Assembly: GCF_007672725.1 (NCBI RefSeq)
Contig: NZ_VDTC01000003.1
Span: 1 to 51,148 of the forward strand
Length of the DNA stretch: 51,148 bases
Direction: 5' to 3'
Source of the DNA: Corynebacterium aurimucosum ATCC 700975
Lineage (GTDB): Bacteria > Actinomycetota > Actinomycetes > Mycobacteriales > Mycobacteriaceae
Positions 1 to 7,827 of this stretch are shown one piece after another. The position numbers and the translations under genes were made by a program. The notes beneath the pieces were generated by a model. It had not been told where the DNA came from. It made no database searches and saw only the letters and a program-made list of their open reading frames with translations. The stretch's first letter is position 1; every line of letters begins with the position of its first letter.

Positions 1-223
1 GCATGGGGCTAGGAGTACGAATCCTGAGTTCCTTCAAGCGGAACTGCCAACAACGTAATGGGCGAGAAAACAGGTCATTATGATGCATGGATGATTGCGT
101 TATTTAATCGTTATAAGTCGTATGACCTGCGATAAGGGTGTGGAAACTGGTCAATTCGGGGCGCAACGGTGGCGCGTTGTTGATTTGTCCGTATTGTGGA
201 GCGCGGAGCAAGCGAAAAAGCAA

Positions 224-262
224 ATCGCCACCCCTTTAATCTTAAGCTTTGGGGGTGGTGAT
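224..262. repeat. Inverted repeat, possible terminator or operator
   Basis: ATCGCCACCCC (224-234) can pair with GGGGTGGTGAT (252-262) with one mismatch, around a 17-nt AT-rich loop that includes the palindrome AAGCTT. There is no T-run behind the stem, so a simple intrinsic terminator is doubtful. It may be an operator, because it ends only a few bases before the putative -35 of the next gene. Confidence 0.4.
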
Positions 263-265
263 TGG

Positions 266-295
266 TTGGACGTATTTGCTGGCGACAGGTAGACC
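266..295 (+). promoter_or_regulatory. Putative promoter of the PRC-barrel gene
   Basis: TTGGAC (266-271), an 18-nt spacer and TAGACC (290-295) resemble a corynebacterial housekeeping promoter. Transcription would start near 302, giving a short leader holding the ribosome site AGAAAGG (302-308) before ATG 320. This is read by eye only. Confidence 0.35.
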
Positions 296-319
296 AATTA
301 TAGAAAGGTTTAAAGAACA

Positions 320-1186
320 ATGGACAAGAACATCAAGGATCTCTTCGATGCAACCGCATACGACAAGGCCGGCGAGAAGCTTGGCTCCGTCAAGGAGGTC
401 TTCGTCGATGAGCAGACTGGCCAGCCGACCTTCGTTGAGGTCAACCACGGTCTCTTCGGTATGAACTCCAGCCTGGTTCCGCTCCGTGGCCACGACTTCA
501 ACGGTGATGACCTCAAGCTGGCCTTCTCCAAGGACCGTATTGAGGATGCTCCGGACTTTGACTCCGATAAGCCGCTGACCCCGGAGGCTCAGTCCGACAT
601 CTTTAAGCACTACAACTTGGAGAACGCGCAGGACGTCACCACCTACCGTGACGAGCGTGCTGGTGCCACCGGCGCCGGTGTTGCGGGTGCAGGCGTAGGT
701 GCGCACGCTAAGGACGAGACAGTCACCACTGACCGTGTTGAGACCGACCGCGCCACTGCTACCGACACGACTGCAGGTGCTACCGCTGACCACAACGTCA
801 CCAACAACGATGGCGAGCTCATCCGCTCCGAGGAGCGTCTCGATGTGAATAAGGAGCGCGTTGCTACCGGCGAGGCGCGCCTGCGCAAGTACGTCGTGAC
901 TGACACCGAGACCGTTGAGGTTCCGGTCGAGCGCGAAGAGGTTCGCGTCGAGCGCACCCCGATCTCCGAGGCCGACGCAGCTAACTTCACCGGCACCATC
1001 GGCGACAACGCCAGCGAAGAGGCTTCTGTCACCCTGCATGAGGAGCGCGTCAGCGTAGAGAAGAAGACCGTGCCAGTTGAGAAGGTCAACCTGTCCAAGG
1101 AGGCCGTCCAGGACACCGAGACCCACACCGAAGAGCTGCGCAAGGAACAGATTGATACCGATGGTATCAATGACGTCCGCAAGTAA
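320..1186 (+). CDS. PRC-barrel and DUF2382 domain stress protein
   Basis: The 288-residue protein has an N-terminal PRC-barrel domain (about residues 5-75, with GEKLGSVKEVFVDEQTGQPT), an Ala/Gly/Thr-rich linker (about 105-155), and a C-terminal DUF2382 domain (about 165-280). The DUF2382 part is very rich in Glu, Arg and Val, with repeated units such as EERLDVNKERVATGEARL and VEVPVEREEVRVERTP. Proteins of this architecture (YsnF-like) are common in actinobacteria and deinococci and are usually called general stress proteins; the biochemical role is not known. There is no signal peptide or membrane segment, so it should be cytoplasmic and probably oligomeric. ATG 320 has a good ribosome site, AGAAAGG, 11 nt upstream. 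It is monocistronic: a strong terminator follows at once. Confidence 0.88.
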   Translation: MDKNIKDLFDATAYDKAGEKLGSVKEVFVDEQTGQPTFVEVNHGLFGMNSSLVPLRGHDFNGDDLKLAFSKDRIEDAPDFDSDKPLTPEAQSDIFKHYNLENAQDVTTYRDERAGATGAGVAGAGVGAHAKDETVTTDRVETDRATATDTTAGATADHNVTNNDGELIRSEERLDVNKERVATGEARLRKYVVTDTETVEVPVEREEVRVERTPISEADAANFTGTIGDNASEEASVTLHEERVSVEKKTVPVEKVNLSKEAVQDTETHTEELRKEQIDTDGINDVRK

Positions 1187-1200
1187 ATCGGGATAAAGAT

Positions 1201-1235
1201 AAGGGCTTGAAGCCTCAGGGCTTCAGGCCCTTTTT
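1201..1235 (+). terminator. Rho-independent terminator of the PRC-barrel gene
   Basis: A 13-bp stem with one wobble (AGGGCTTGAAGCC pairing with GGGCTTCAGGCCCT), a 3-nt loop and a T5 run at 1231-1235. It lies 15 nt after the stop codon and separates the stress gene from the formate dehydrogenase operon. Confidence 0.88.
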
Positions 1236-1289
1236 GTCGTTGTAGAGGGTGTCTAGCAAATAGACGTAGAAGGAAGTAGATTTGAGGGC

Positions 1290-4200
1290 ATGTCTCGATT
1301 TAGTCCACTGAACTGGCCCGTCGTGCGCCAGATCCGGAACAAGGATGCCTTCGGTCGCGATGTGTCTACGCAGTCGGCTAAGAGCGAAGATCTGCGCGGA
1401 CGCACCGTAGACGCGGACCGCGTGGTGCAATCGGTGTGCCCCTATTGCGCGGTGGGCTGTTCCCAGCGCGTCTATGTCAAGGATGACAAGGTCATCCAAA
1501 TCGAGGGCGATCCGGACTCCCCAATTTCCCGCGGACGTCTGTGTCCTAAGGGCTCGGCCTCTGAGCAGCTCATTAACTCCTCGACTCGCATCACCACGAT
1601 CAAGTACCGAGCACCCTATGCCACCGAATGGCAGGAGCTCGATGAAGAGACCGCGATGAACATGATCGCGGACCGCTTCGTGGAATCGCGCGCAAGGCAC
1701 TGGGAGGACGTCGATAAGCAGGGGCGTCCCCTTAACCGCACGATGGGTATCGCTGGATTGGGCGGTGCGACGCTGGATAATGAGGAGAACTACCTCATCA
1801 AGAAGCTGTTTACTGCCACCGGCGCCATTCAGGTGGAAAACCAGGCGCGCATATGACACTCCGCCACCGTTCCTAGTCTAGGAACTTCGTTTGGCCGCGG
1901 CGGCGCAACCCAACCGCTGCAGGATATGGCAAATGCGGACTGCATTGTCATTGAGGGTTCTAACATGGCTGAATGCCACCCAGTGGGTTTCCAATGGGTC
2001 GTTGAAGCCAAGAAGCGCGGCGCGCGGATTATTCACGTTGATCCGCGTTATACGCGTACGTCTGCCTTTGCGAACCGCCACATCGGCATTCGCGGTGGCA
2101 CGGACGTGGTACTGCTCGGCGCGATTATCAAGTACGTGTTGGATAATGACCTGTATTTCCACGATTATGTGGTGAATTACACCAACGCGGCGTCGATAAT
2201 TTCGCCGGATTTCCAGGACACCGAGGATTTGGAGGGCTTGTTCTCTGGGTACGACGCAGAGAAGGGCAAGTATGTCACGGATTCGTGGCAATACGTACAA
2301 AAGCCCGAGGGCTCCTCGTGGAACGTGGAGAAGGACATGACGCTGGAGGATCCGAACACGGTCTTCCAGATTCTCAAGCGCCACTACTCGCGCTACACCC
2401 CGGAGATGGTGGAGGAGACGTGCGGCATTTCGCCGGAGGACTTCTACTACTTGGCGGATTCCATTGCGCAGAACTCTAACCCGGAGCGCACAACGTGCTT
2501 TGCCTACGCTTTGGGCTTTACCCAGCACACTCTGGGTGCACAGTTCATCCGCACCGCGGCAATCCTGCAGTTGCTCATGGGTAACGTGGGCCGCCCCGGT
2601 TCCGGCATCATGGCGCTACGCGGGCATGCTTCGATTCAGGGTTCGACGGATATCCCGACCCTGTTCAACTCGCTTCCGGGCTACCTGCCCATGCCGCATG
2701 TGGACCAGGAAACCTGGTCGGATTACCTGGATTCTTTCCGCGCGGCGGACCAGAAGGGCTTCTGGCAATTGGGTGAGAACTACGCGGTCTCGCTCATGAA
2801 GTCCTACTGGGGCGATGCCGCTACTAAGGAGAACGACTGGGGCTTTAACCTCATGCCGCGTCTCTCTGGTGCGCACTCGACCTATGAGACCTTGCTGGCC
2901 ATGCTGCGCCATGAGGTAGAGGGCTACTTTGTCTTCGGCCAGAACCCGGCGGTGGCGCAGTCCAACGGTGGTATGCAGCGCCGCGGTCTCGCTTCCCTGA
3001 AGTGGCTGGTTGTTCGCGACTTCCAAGAGATTGAGACTGCAAGCTTCTGGAAGGATTCGCCGGAGATTAAGAACGGCGAGCTGAAGACTGAGGACATTGC
3101 TACTGAGGTCTTCCTCATGCCGGCAGCTACCCACGTGGAGAAGTCCGGAACCTTTACCCAGACCCAGCGCATGGTCCAGTGGCGTTTCCAAGCGGTTCCG
3201 CCACCCGGGCAAGCGCGCAGCGAGGCGTGGTTCTTCTACCAGCTGGGCAAGAAGATTAGGGAGCGCCTCGCGGATTCGACTGATCCGCGCGACCTGCCAA
3301 TCAAGTCCGTAACTTGGGATTACACCGAAGATGAGCACGGCGATCCGAGCTCGGATGAGATTTTGCGGGAGATCAACGGTTACTATCTCGACGGCCCGAA
3401 GAAGGGGCAGCTCTTGCCTGCCTTCACAGAAATGCGCACCGATGGCTCCACCTCCGGAGGTTGCTGGATTTACACCGGTGTGTACAAGGACGGCATCAAC
3501 CATGCTGCGAAGAAGGTTCCGGGTTCGGAGCAAAACGAGGTTGCTCTCGACTGGGGTTGGGTCTGGCCGGCCAATCGCCGCATCCTGTACAACCGTGCTT
3601 CCGCAAAGCCGGATGGAACTCCGTGGTCGGAGCGCAAGAAGTACATCTGGTGGGATGAAGAGCAAGGTAAGTGGGTTGGCGATGACGTGCCCGACTTCCC
3701 GTTGACGAAGCGCCCGGACTACGTGGCGCCTGTCGACGCCATTGGCCCCGATGCCCTCGATGGTGACGATCCGTTTATCATGCAGGCCGACGGCCTGGGC
3801 TGGCTGTTCGCGCCGAAGGGATTGTCTGACGGCCCGCTGCCGACTCACTACGAGCCGCAGGAGTCACCGGTACACAATGCGCTGTACAAGCAGCAGCAGT
3901 CGCCGACGCGTCTGACAATTAAGCGCGAAGACAACCTCTCCCGCCCGGAGCCGGGGGAGCGCGGTGCTGATGTTTTCCCGTTCGTCTTCTCCACCTATCG
4001 CCTGACGGAGATGTATACCTCGGGTGCGATGTCACGCCGCCTGCCTTATTTGGCGGAGCTGCAGCCGGGACTCTTCTGCGAGGTGGACAAGGAGCTGGCT
4101 GCAAAGCGTGGATTGGTTAACGGTGAGTGGGCCACCATCGTGTCCCCACGCGGTGTCATCGAGGCACAGGTTCTGGTAACGGACCGCATGGAGATGCTTA

Positions 4201-4562
4201 CTATCAATGGTGAGGACTTCCACCAGATCGGCCTGCCGTATCACTACGGAGAATCGGAGACCACCGAGGTAGCCGGCGATGGCGCCAACGACCTGTTGGG
4301 CCTGACCCTGGAACCAAACGTATTCATCCAGAATTCCAAGGTGGGTGCGTGTGATATCCAGCCGGGCCGCCGCCCGCGTGGCGAGGCACGTCTTCAGCTC
4401 TTGCGTGAGTACCAAGAACGAGCGCACCTCACCGTGGACTCCGGCAACCGGATCCTGGATGTTGACGATGCCTTCAGCACTGAGAAAGCAGCTACCGAGG
4501 ACAACACGGGTGATGATGCGACTGCTGGAAACGTCGCCGACTATGAAGGCAAAGAAAGCTAA
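1290..4562 (+). CDS. fdhA: Formate dehydrogenase alpha subunit, selenocysteine-containing (TGA 1854-1856 read as Sec)
   Basis: Catalytic molybdopterin subunit oxidising formate to CO2. The reading frame is continuous from ATG 1290 to TAA 4562 (1,090 residues) apart from one in-frame TGA at codon 189. The surrounding protein, ENQARI-U-HSATVPSLG, is the family's active-site signature in which Sec binds molybdenum and the next His is catalytic, so the TGA is selenocysteine and not a frameshift or nonsense mutation. N-terminal [4Fe-4S] ligands are C50, C53, C57 and C85 (CPYCAVGC, then LCPKGS). The rest follows FdnG, with a C-terminal molydopterin-dinucleotide-binding domain (from about residue 900). 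Unlike FdnG there is no twin-arginine signal peptide, so the subunit should remain in the cytoplasm. fdhB follows after 9 nt with the ribosome site AAGGAGG. A start at ATG 1926 would remove the active site and is rejected. Confidence 0.93.
1854..1903 (+). promoter_or_regulatory. Selenocysteine codon and bacterial SECIS element
   Basis: TGA at 1854-1856 is followed by a perfect 7-bp hairpin: GTTCCTA (1869-1875), loop GTC (1876-1878), TAGGAAC (1879-1885). The loop starts 19 nt after the codon, a usual distance for a bacterial SECIS, and shows AGUCU, matching the conserved GU of SelB-binding loops. CCGCC (1861-1865) can also pair with GGCGG (1899-1903), giving a lower stem. SelB bound here would deliver Sec-tRNA to the stalled ribosome. 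Confidence 0.85.
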
Positions 4563-4571
4563 GGAGGACCA

Positions 4572-5615
4572 ATGGCTAATCTTTTGACCGAAAAGGCTGA
4601 TAAGCACGGCTATGAGTCCTATCAGCGCATGGCTTTCTTTACGGATACCTCGATTTGCATTGGCTGCAAGGCCTGTGAGGTGGCGTGTAAGGAGTGGAAC
4701 CGCAACCCGGTTGAGGGGTACGCGGTCACCGGTGACTCTTATGACAACACTGGTTCGCTGGGCGCCAATACTTGGCGCCACGTGGCCTTCATTGAGCAAA
4801 GCAACGAGCGTATTCAACAGGCTCGCGAGGAGGGCCGGAAGCTTGTTTCGCTAGGCATGCCCAAAGCCTCCACCCCAAGCGTGACCCCGGATACCGATGA
4901 TTTCCGGTGGTTGATGTCCTCCGACGTGTGCAAGCATTGCACCAACGCTGGATGCTTGGACGTGTGCCCGACAGGCGCGCTGTTCCGTTCCGAATTCGGC
5001 ACCGTCGTGGTCCAGGATGATGTGTGCAATGGGTGCGGGACATGCGTGGCCGGTTGTCCGTTCGGCGTGATTGAGCGCCGCGATGACGGCGGCGTGACGC
5101 TGAAGGCGGATAAAACGGCCACCGTGGACTACCAGGTTCCGGACCACGCGGGCGTAAATGTGTTGGCAAAGCTGAAGCAACTCAAGCCGCAGGGCCCCGA
5201 CCATACACCGGGACAGGCCATGCCCATTAAGAATCTGGGCGTGGCCCAGAAGTGCACCATGTGCTATGACCGCCTGAAAATTGGTGAGCAGCCTGCCTGC
5301 GCCAAGACCTGCCCGACGGACTCCATCCAATTCGGCCCCTACGAGGAGATGCTTGCCGCAGCGCGGGAGCGCGTGCGCGTCCTCCACGAGCAAGGCCTGA
5401 CCGAAGCCCGCCTCTACGGAGCAAACTCGCAAGATGGTGTTGGGGGAACGGGATCAATCTTCTTGTTGCTGGATTCCCCAGAGGTTTACGGGCTACCGCC
5501 GGATCCGCGCGTGCCCACGGCGGATTTGCCGCAGATGTACAAGACGGCCGTGAAAGCCATCGGCGGCATGGCGCTGGCTGTGGCAGGAGCATTCATGATG
5601 GGAGGCCGGAAATGA
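4572..5615 (+). CDS. fdhB: Formate dehydrogenase iron-sulfur (beta) subunit
   Basis: A 347-residue electron-transfer subunit of the FdnH/HybA type. It shows four ferredoxin-like cysteine clusters: CIGCKACEVAC (C29, C32, C35, C39), CKHCTNAGCLDVCP, CNGCGTCVAGCP, and CTMCYDRL continuing to PACAKTCP. These should bind four [4Fe-4S] centres passing electrons from FdhA to the membrane. A single hydrophobic segment at the extreme C-terminus (about residues 323-343, GGMALAVAGAFMMGG) looks like the membrane anchor of FdnH. Translation starts 9 nt after fdhA behind AAGGAGG, and its TGA overlaps the ATG of the next gene (ATGA at 5612-5615), so the three subunits are probably translationally coupled. No signal peptide is present, consistent with a cytoplasm-facing complex. 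Confidence 0.93.
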   Translation: MANLLTEKADKHGYESYQRMAFFTDTSICIGCKACEVACKEWNRNPVEGYAVTGDSYDNTGSLGANTWRHVAFIEQSNERIQQAREEGRKLVSLGMPKASTPSVTPDTDDFRWLMSSDVCKHCTNAGCLDVCPTGALFRSEFGTVVVQDDVCNGCGTCVAGCPFGVIERRDDGGVTLKADKTATVDYQVPDHAGVNVLAKLKQLKPQGPDHTPGQAMPIKNLGVAQKCTMCYDRLKIGEQPACAKTCPTDSIQFGPYEEMLAAARERVRVLHEQGLTEARLYGANSQDGVGGTGSIFLLLDSPEVYGLPPDPRVPTADLPQMYKTAVKAIGGMALAVAGAFMMGGRK

Positions 5616-6706
5616 GCGAGTTTGATGAGTACCGTCCCCCACAGGAGCCGCGTCGGCGTCGTGGCGGCGGAAAGAAGCGTCGGCGTGGCCGCGTCGGCGC
5701 CGGCGCACAGGATGGTTCTAAAGAAGAACGCATGGCGGAGGACTTTGAGTTCTCCTCCTATTACGGCAAGCCCGTGGTCAAGGCCCCGCCGTGGGAGTGG
5801 CCCATTGGCGGATACCTGTTCTTAGGTGGCCTGTCGGGCGGCTCGGCATTGCTCGCTGCCGGTGCGCAGGCAACGGGGAATGCGGAGTTGCGCCGCTCCA
5901 CTCGGTTGACGGCATTCTCCGCAGCTTCGGTGGGATCCGTCTTTCTCATCCTTGACTTGGGGCGCCCGGAGCGGTTGCTCAACATGTTCCGCGTGTTCAA
6001 GGTGACGTCGCCGATGTCCATCGGTTCGTGGATTCTCGGCAGCTTTGCCTCCGCTGCGTCGCTTCCTGCAATCGTCGAAGCCGATGCATTGGTCGGCGGT
6101 GTGCTGCCAAAGCCGGTTCGTCGGCTTCTCGACAAGGCGGCTGGCCCAGCAGGTGCTGTTGCCGGTGTTCTTGGAGGGCCGCTAGCGGGCTATACGGCGG
6201 TGCTGCTGGCTAATACCTCTAACCCGACGTGGAACGATGCGAAGAAGCACTTGCCCTATGTCTTTGTTTCCTCGGCGTCGGCAGCCGCGGCGGGTGCCGC
6301 CATGGCCTTTACCCCGGTTAGCAGCGCGGGGCCTGCCCGCGCGCTGGGCATCACGGCCGCTGTTAGTGACCTAGCCGCGACCCGCATCATGGAAGACCAT
6401 ATGGAGCCTGAGCCTAAGCGGCCCCTCCATTCGGGCATCCCCGGAAAACTCATGAAGGCTTCTGAGTGGCTCATCGCCTCCGGCGGAGTGGGGGCTGCCG
6501 TGGCGGCAGCAACCAAGTCCCGCGCCGTGTCGGTGGTATCCGGCGTGGCGCTCATGGCGGGATCCGCGTGCACGCGCTTTGGCGTGCTCAACGCTGGGCT
6601 GGAGGCGGTGAAGGATCCGTCGACAAGCATTGGCCCCCAAAAGCGGCGCGCTGAAGCCCGCCGCAGGGCAGAGGGCCTCAGCCATTCGACGGTGACTAGC
6701 GGATAG
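5612..6706 (+). CDS. NrfD-type membrane subunit of formate dehydrogenase
   Basis: A 364-residue polytopic membrane protein of the NrfD/PsrC family, expected to anchor the complex and pass electrons to menaquinone. About eight hydrophobic segments begin at residue 65 (WEWPIGGYLFLGGLSGGSAL), with typical family signatures: the GGLSGGS loop, then LDLGRPERLLNMFRVFKVTSPMS. This replaces the cytochrome b FdnI of the E. coli enzyme. The first 45 residues are unusual: a highly basic tail (RRRRGGGKKRRRGR) that should lie in the cytoplasm. A later start at M41 is possible, but ATG 5612 overlaps the fdhB stop by 4 nt, favouring the long form. Its 3' end overlaps the convergent selD by 11 bp. Confidence 0.85.
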   Translation: MSEFDEYRPPQEPRRRRGGGKKRRRGRVGAGAQDGSKEERMAEDFEFSSYYGKPVVKAPPWEWPIGGYLFLGGLSGGSALLAAGAQATGNAELRRSTRLTAFSAASVGSVFLILDLGRPERLLNMFRVFKVTSPMSIGSWILGSFASAASLPAIVEADALVGGVLPKPVRRLLDKAAGPAGAVAGVLGGPLAGYTAVLLANTSNPTWNDAKKHLPYVFVSSASAAAAGAAMAFTPVSSAGPARALGITAAVSDLAATRIMEDHMEPEPKRPLHSGIPGKLMKASEWLIASGGVGAAVAAATKSRAVSVVSGVALMAGSACTRFGVLNAGLEAVKDPSTSIGPQKRRAEARRRAEGLSHSTVTSG

Positions 6707-7673
6707 AAATCCGTGCATCGCCCGGCACAGTCCGGCCAATGACTGGGTAGCCGGGAACCTCGCCGATGACGAGGAGTCCACCGGATGTTTGGGCGTCGGC
6801 GAGGAAAATCAAGTCTTCCTCGCTCAAATCTGTGTCGAGGTGGGGGCGCACCCAATCCAGATTGCGGCGCGAACCACCCGGGATGAAGCCATCCGCCAAG
6901 GCATCCTTGGCACCTTCAATGGCAGGAACAGCTGAGAAGTCCAGCTCTGCGCCTATACCGGAGGCGCGGCACATCTTGTAGAGATGGCCCAGAAGACCAA
7001 AGCCGGTGACATCGGTTGCCGCGCGCACCCCGGCCGCCACGGCTGCCGCAGAGGCATCCCGATTAAGCGCGGTCATGGAATCCACCGCGGCCTGGGAGAC
7101 CTCACCGGTGGTTTTGTGCTTGTTATTGAGGATGCCCACGCCAATCGGCTTGGTCAGCGTGATGGGAAGTCCAGCTTCGGCGGCGTCGTTGCGCAGGATT
7201 TTATCCGGGTGGACGATACCCGTGGCTGCCAAACCATAGGTGGGTTCCGGTGCGGTGATGGAGTGGCCGCCGGTAATGGAGATGCCGGCCTGAGATGCCA
7301 CGTCCATGCCGCCGCGCAGAACCTCGCGTAAAATGTCGAGACCAAGCACCTCGCGCGGCCAGCCAACCAGGTTGATGGCGGTAATGGGGGTGCCGCCCAT
7401 GGCGTAGACGTCGGAAAGCGCATTGGCAGCAGCCACGCGGCCCCAGTCATAAGGGTCATTGAGCATCGGCGTGAAGAAATCCGCGGTAGAGATGACCGCC
7501 AGGCCGTTGGGGATGCGCACGGCGGAGGCATCGTCGCCGTCGTCAAGCCCGACCAGCACGTTGGGGTCTGCGCTGCCCACGAGGCCCTCCACAGCAGACT
7601 CGAGTTCTCCCGGGGGAATCTTGCAGGCGCAACCGCCACCGGCGGCAAAGGACGTAAGTTTAATGTCAGTCAT
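6696..7673 (-). CDS. selD: Selenide, water dikinase
   Basis: Makes selenophosphate from selenide and ATP, the selenium donor used by SelA. The 325-residue protein has the active-site motif GGGCACK near the N-terminus, with C15 at the position that is Cys or Sec in the family and the catalytic Lys at K18. A PurM-like ATP-binding core follows (DDGDDASAVRIPNGLAVISTADFF, then GRVAANALSDVYAMGG) with a C-terminal AIRS domain ending in ADAQTSGGLL. It is transcribed away from selC-selA-selB. Only 35 bp separate its ATG from the tRNA 5' end, so the two transcripts have back-to-back promoters. An AGGA ribosome site lies just before ATG 7673. Its tail overlaps the end of the formate dehydrogenase operon, locking the two units together. 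Confidence 0.95.
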   Translation of the reverse strand: MTDIKLTSFAAGGGCACKIPPGELESAVEGLVGSADPNVLVGLDDGDDASAVRIPNGLAVISTADFFTPMLNDPYDWGRVAAANALSDVYAMGGTPITAINLVGWPREVLGLDILREVLRGGMDVASQAGISITGGHSITAPEPTYGLAATGIVHPDKILRNDAAEAGLPITLTKPIGVGILNNKHKTTGEVSQAAVDSMTALNRDASAAAVAAGVRAATDVTGFGLLGHLYKMCRASGIGAELDFSAVPAIEGAKDALADGFIPGGSRRNLDWVRPHLDTDLSEEDLIFLADAQTSGGLLVIGEVPGYPVIGRTVPGDARISIR

Positions 7674-7708
7674 AAGTCCTACTTTAGCCCCGTGTAAGGT
7701 GAGCAGAC
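7672..7708 (+). promoter_or_regulatory. Candidate promoter of selC-selA-selB
   Basis: TGTAAGGT (7693-7700) resembles an extended -10 box, with the tRNA 5' end 9 nt downstream at 7709. The -35 region is weak and would overlap the selD start codon, so the divergent promoters share sequence. Read by eye. Confidence 0.35.
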
Positions 7709-7803
7709 GGAGGCGTACGTGTCCTGGTGGGCGCCCCGGTCTTCAAAACCGGTGAGGCCGAGCATCTCGGTCTGGCAGGTTCGATTCCTGTCCGTCTCCG
7801 CCA
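7709..7803 (+). tRNA. selC: tRNA-Sec (anticodon UCA)
   Basis: A 95-nt tRNA with an encoded CCA end (7801-7803). The parts are: acceptor strand GGAGGCG pairing with CGTCTCC (one G-U), a six-pair D stem (GTGTCC/GGGCGC) closed by TGGT, anticodon stem CCGGT/ACCGG with loop CTTCAAA (anticodon TCA at 7743-7745), a long variable arm of seven pairs (GGCCGAG/CTCGGTC), and T arm GCAGG-TTCGATT-CCTGT. The UCA anticodon, long variable arm and extended D stem define selenocysteine tRNA. The eighth acceptor position is U opposite C, a mismatch where E. coli has a pair. It is charged with serine, which SelA converts to selenocysteine. selA begins 24 nt downstream. Confidence 0.95.
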
Positions 7804-7827
7804 TGTGCGCAGCTAGGAGGAACTTTG

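Larger units (their letters stand above)
1..319. other. Upstream intergenic region without a convincing gene
   Basis: No open frame in this stretch has convincing coding character or a recognisable protein. It contains an imperfect inverted repeat (224-262) and a possible promoter for the following stress gene (266-295), listed separately. The preceding gene must lie outside the window. Confidence 0.5.

Noticed and set aside
2616..3848. 410-codon minus-strand frame inside fdhA
   Set aside because: Shadow of fdhA in high-GC DNA; no domain and no start signals.
1926..4562. Separate shorter fdhA gene starting at ATG 1926
   Set aside because: It would lack the iron-sulfur ligands and the Sec site. 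The TGA before it is explained by selenocysteine.
7709..7803. Ordinary opal suppressor or tRNA-Trp variant
   Set aside because: The long variable arm, six-pair D stem and sel neighbours fit only tRNA-Sec.
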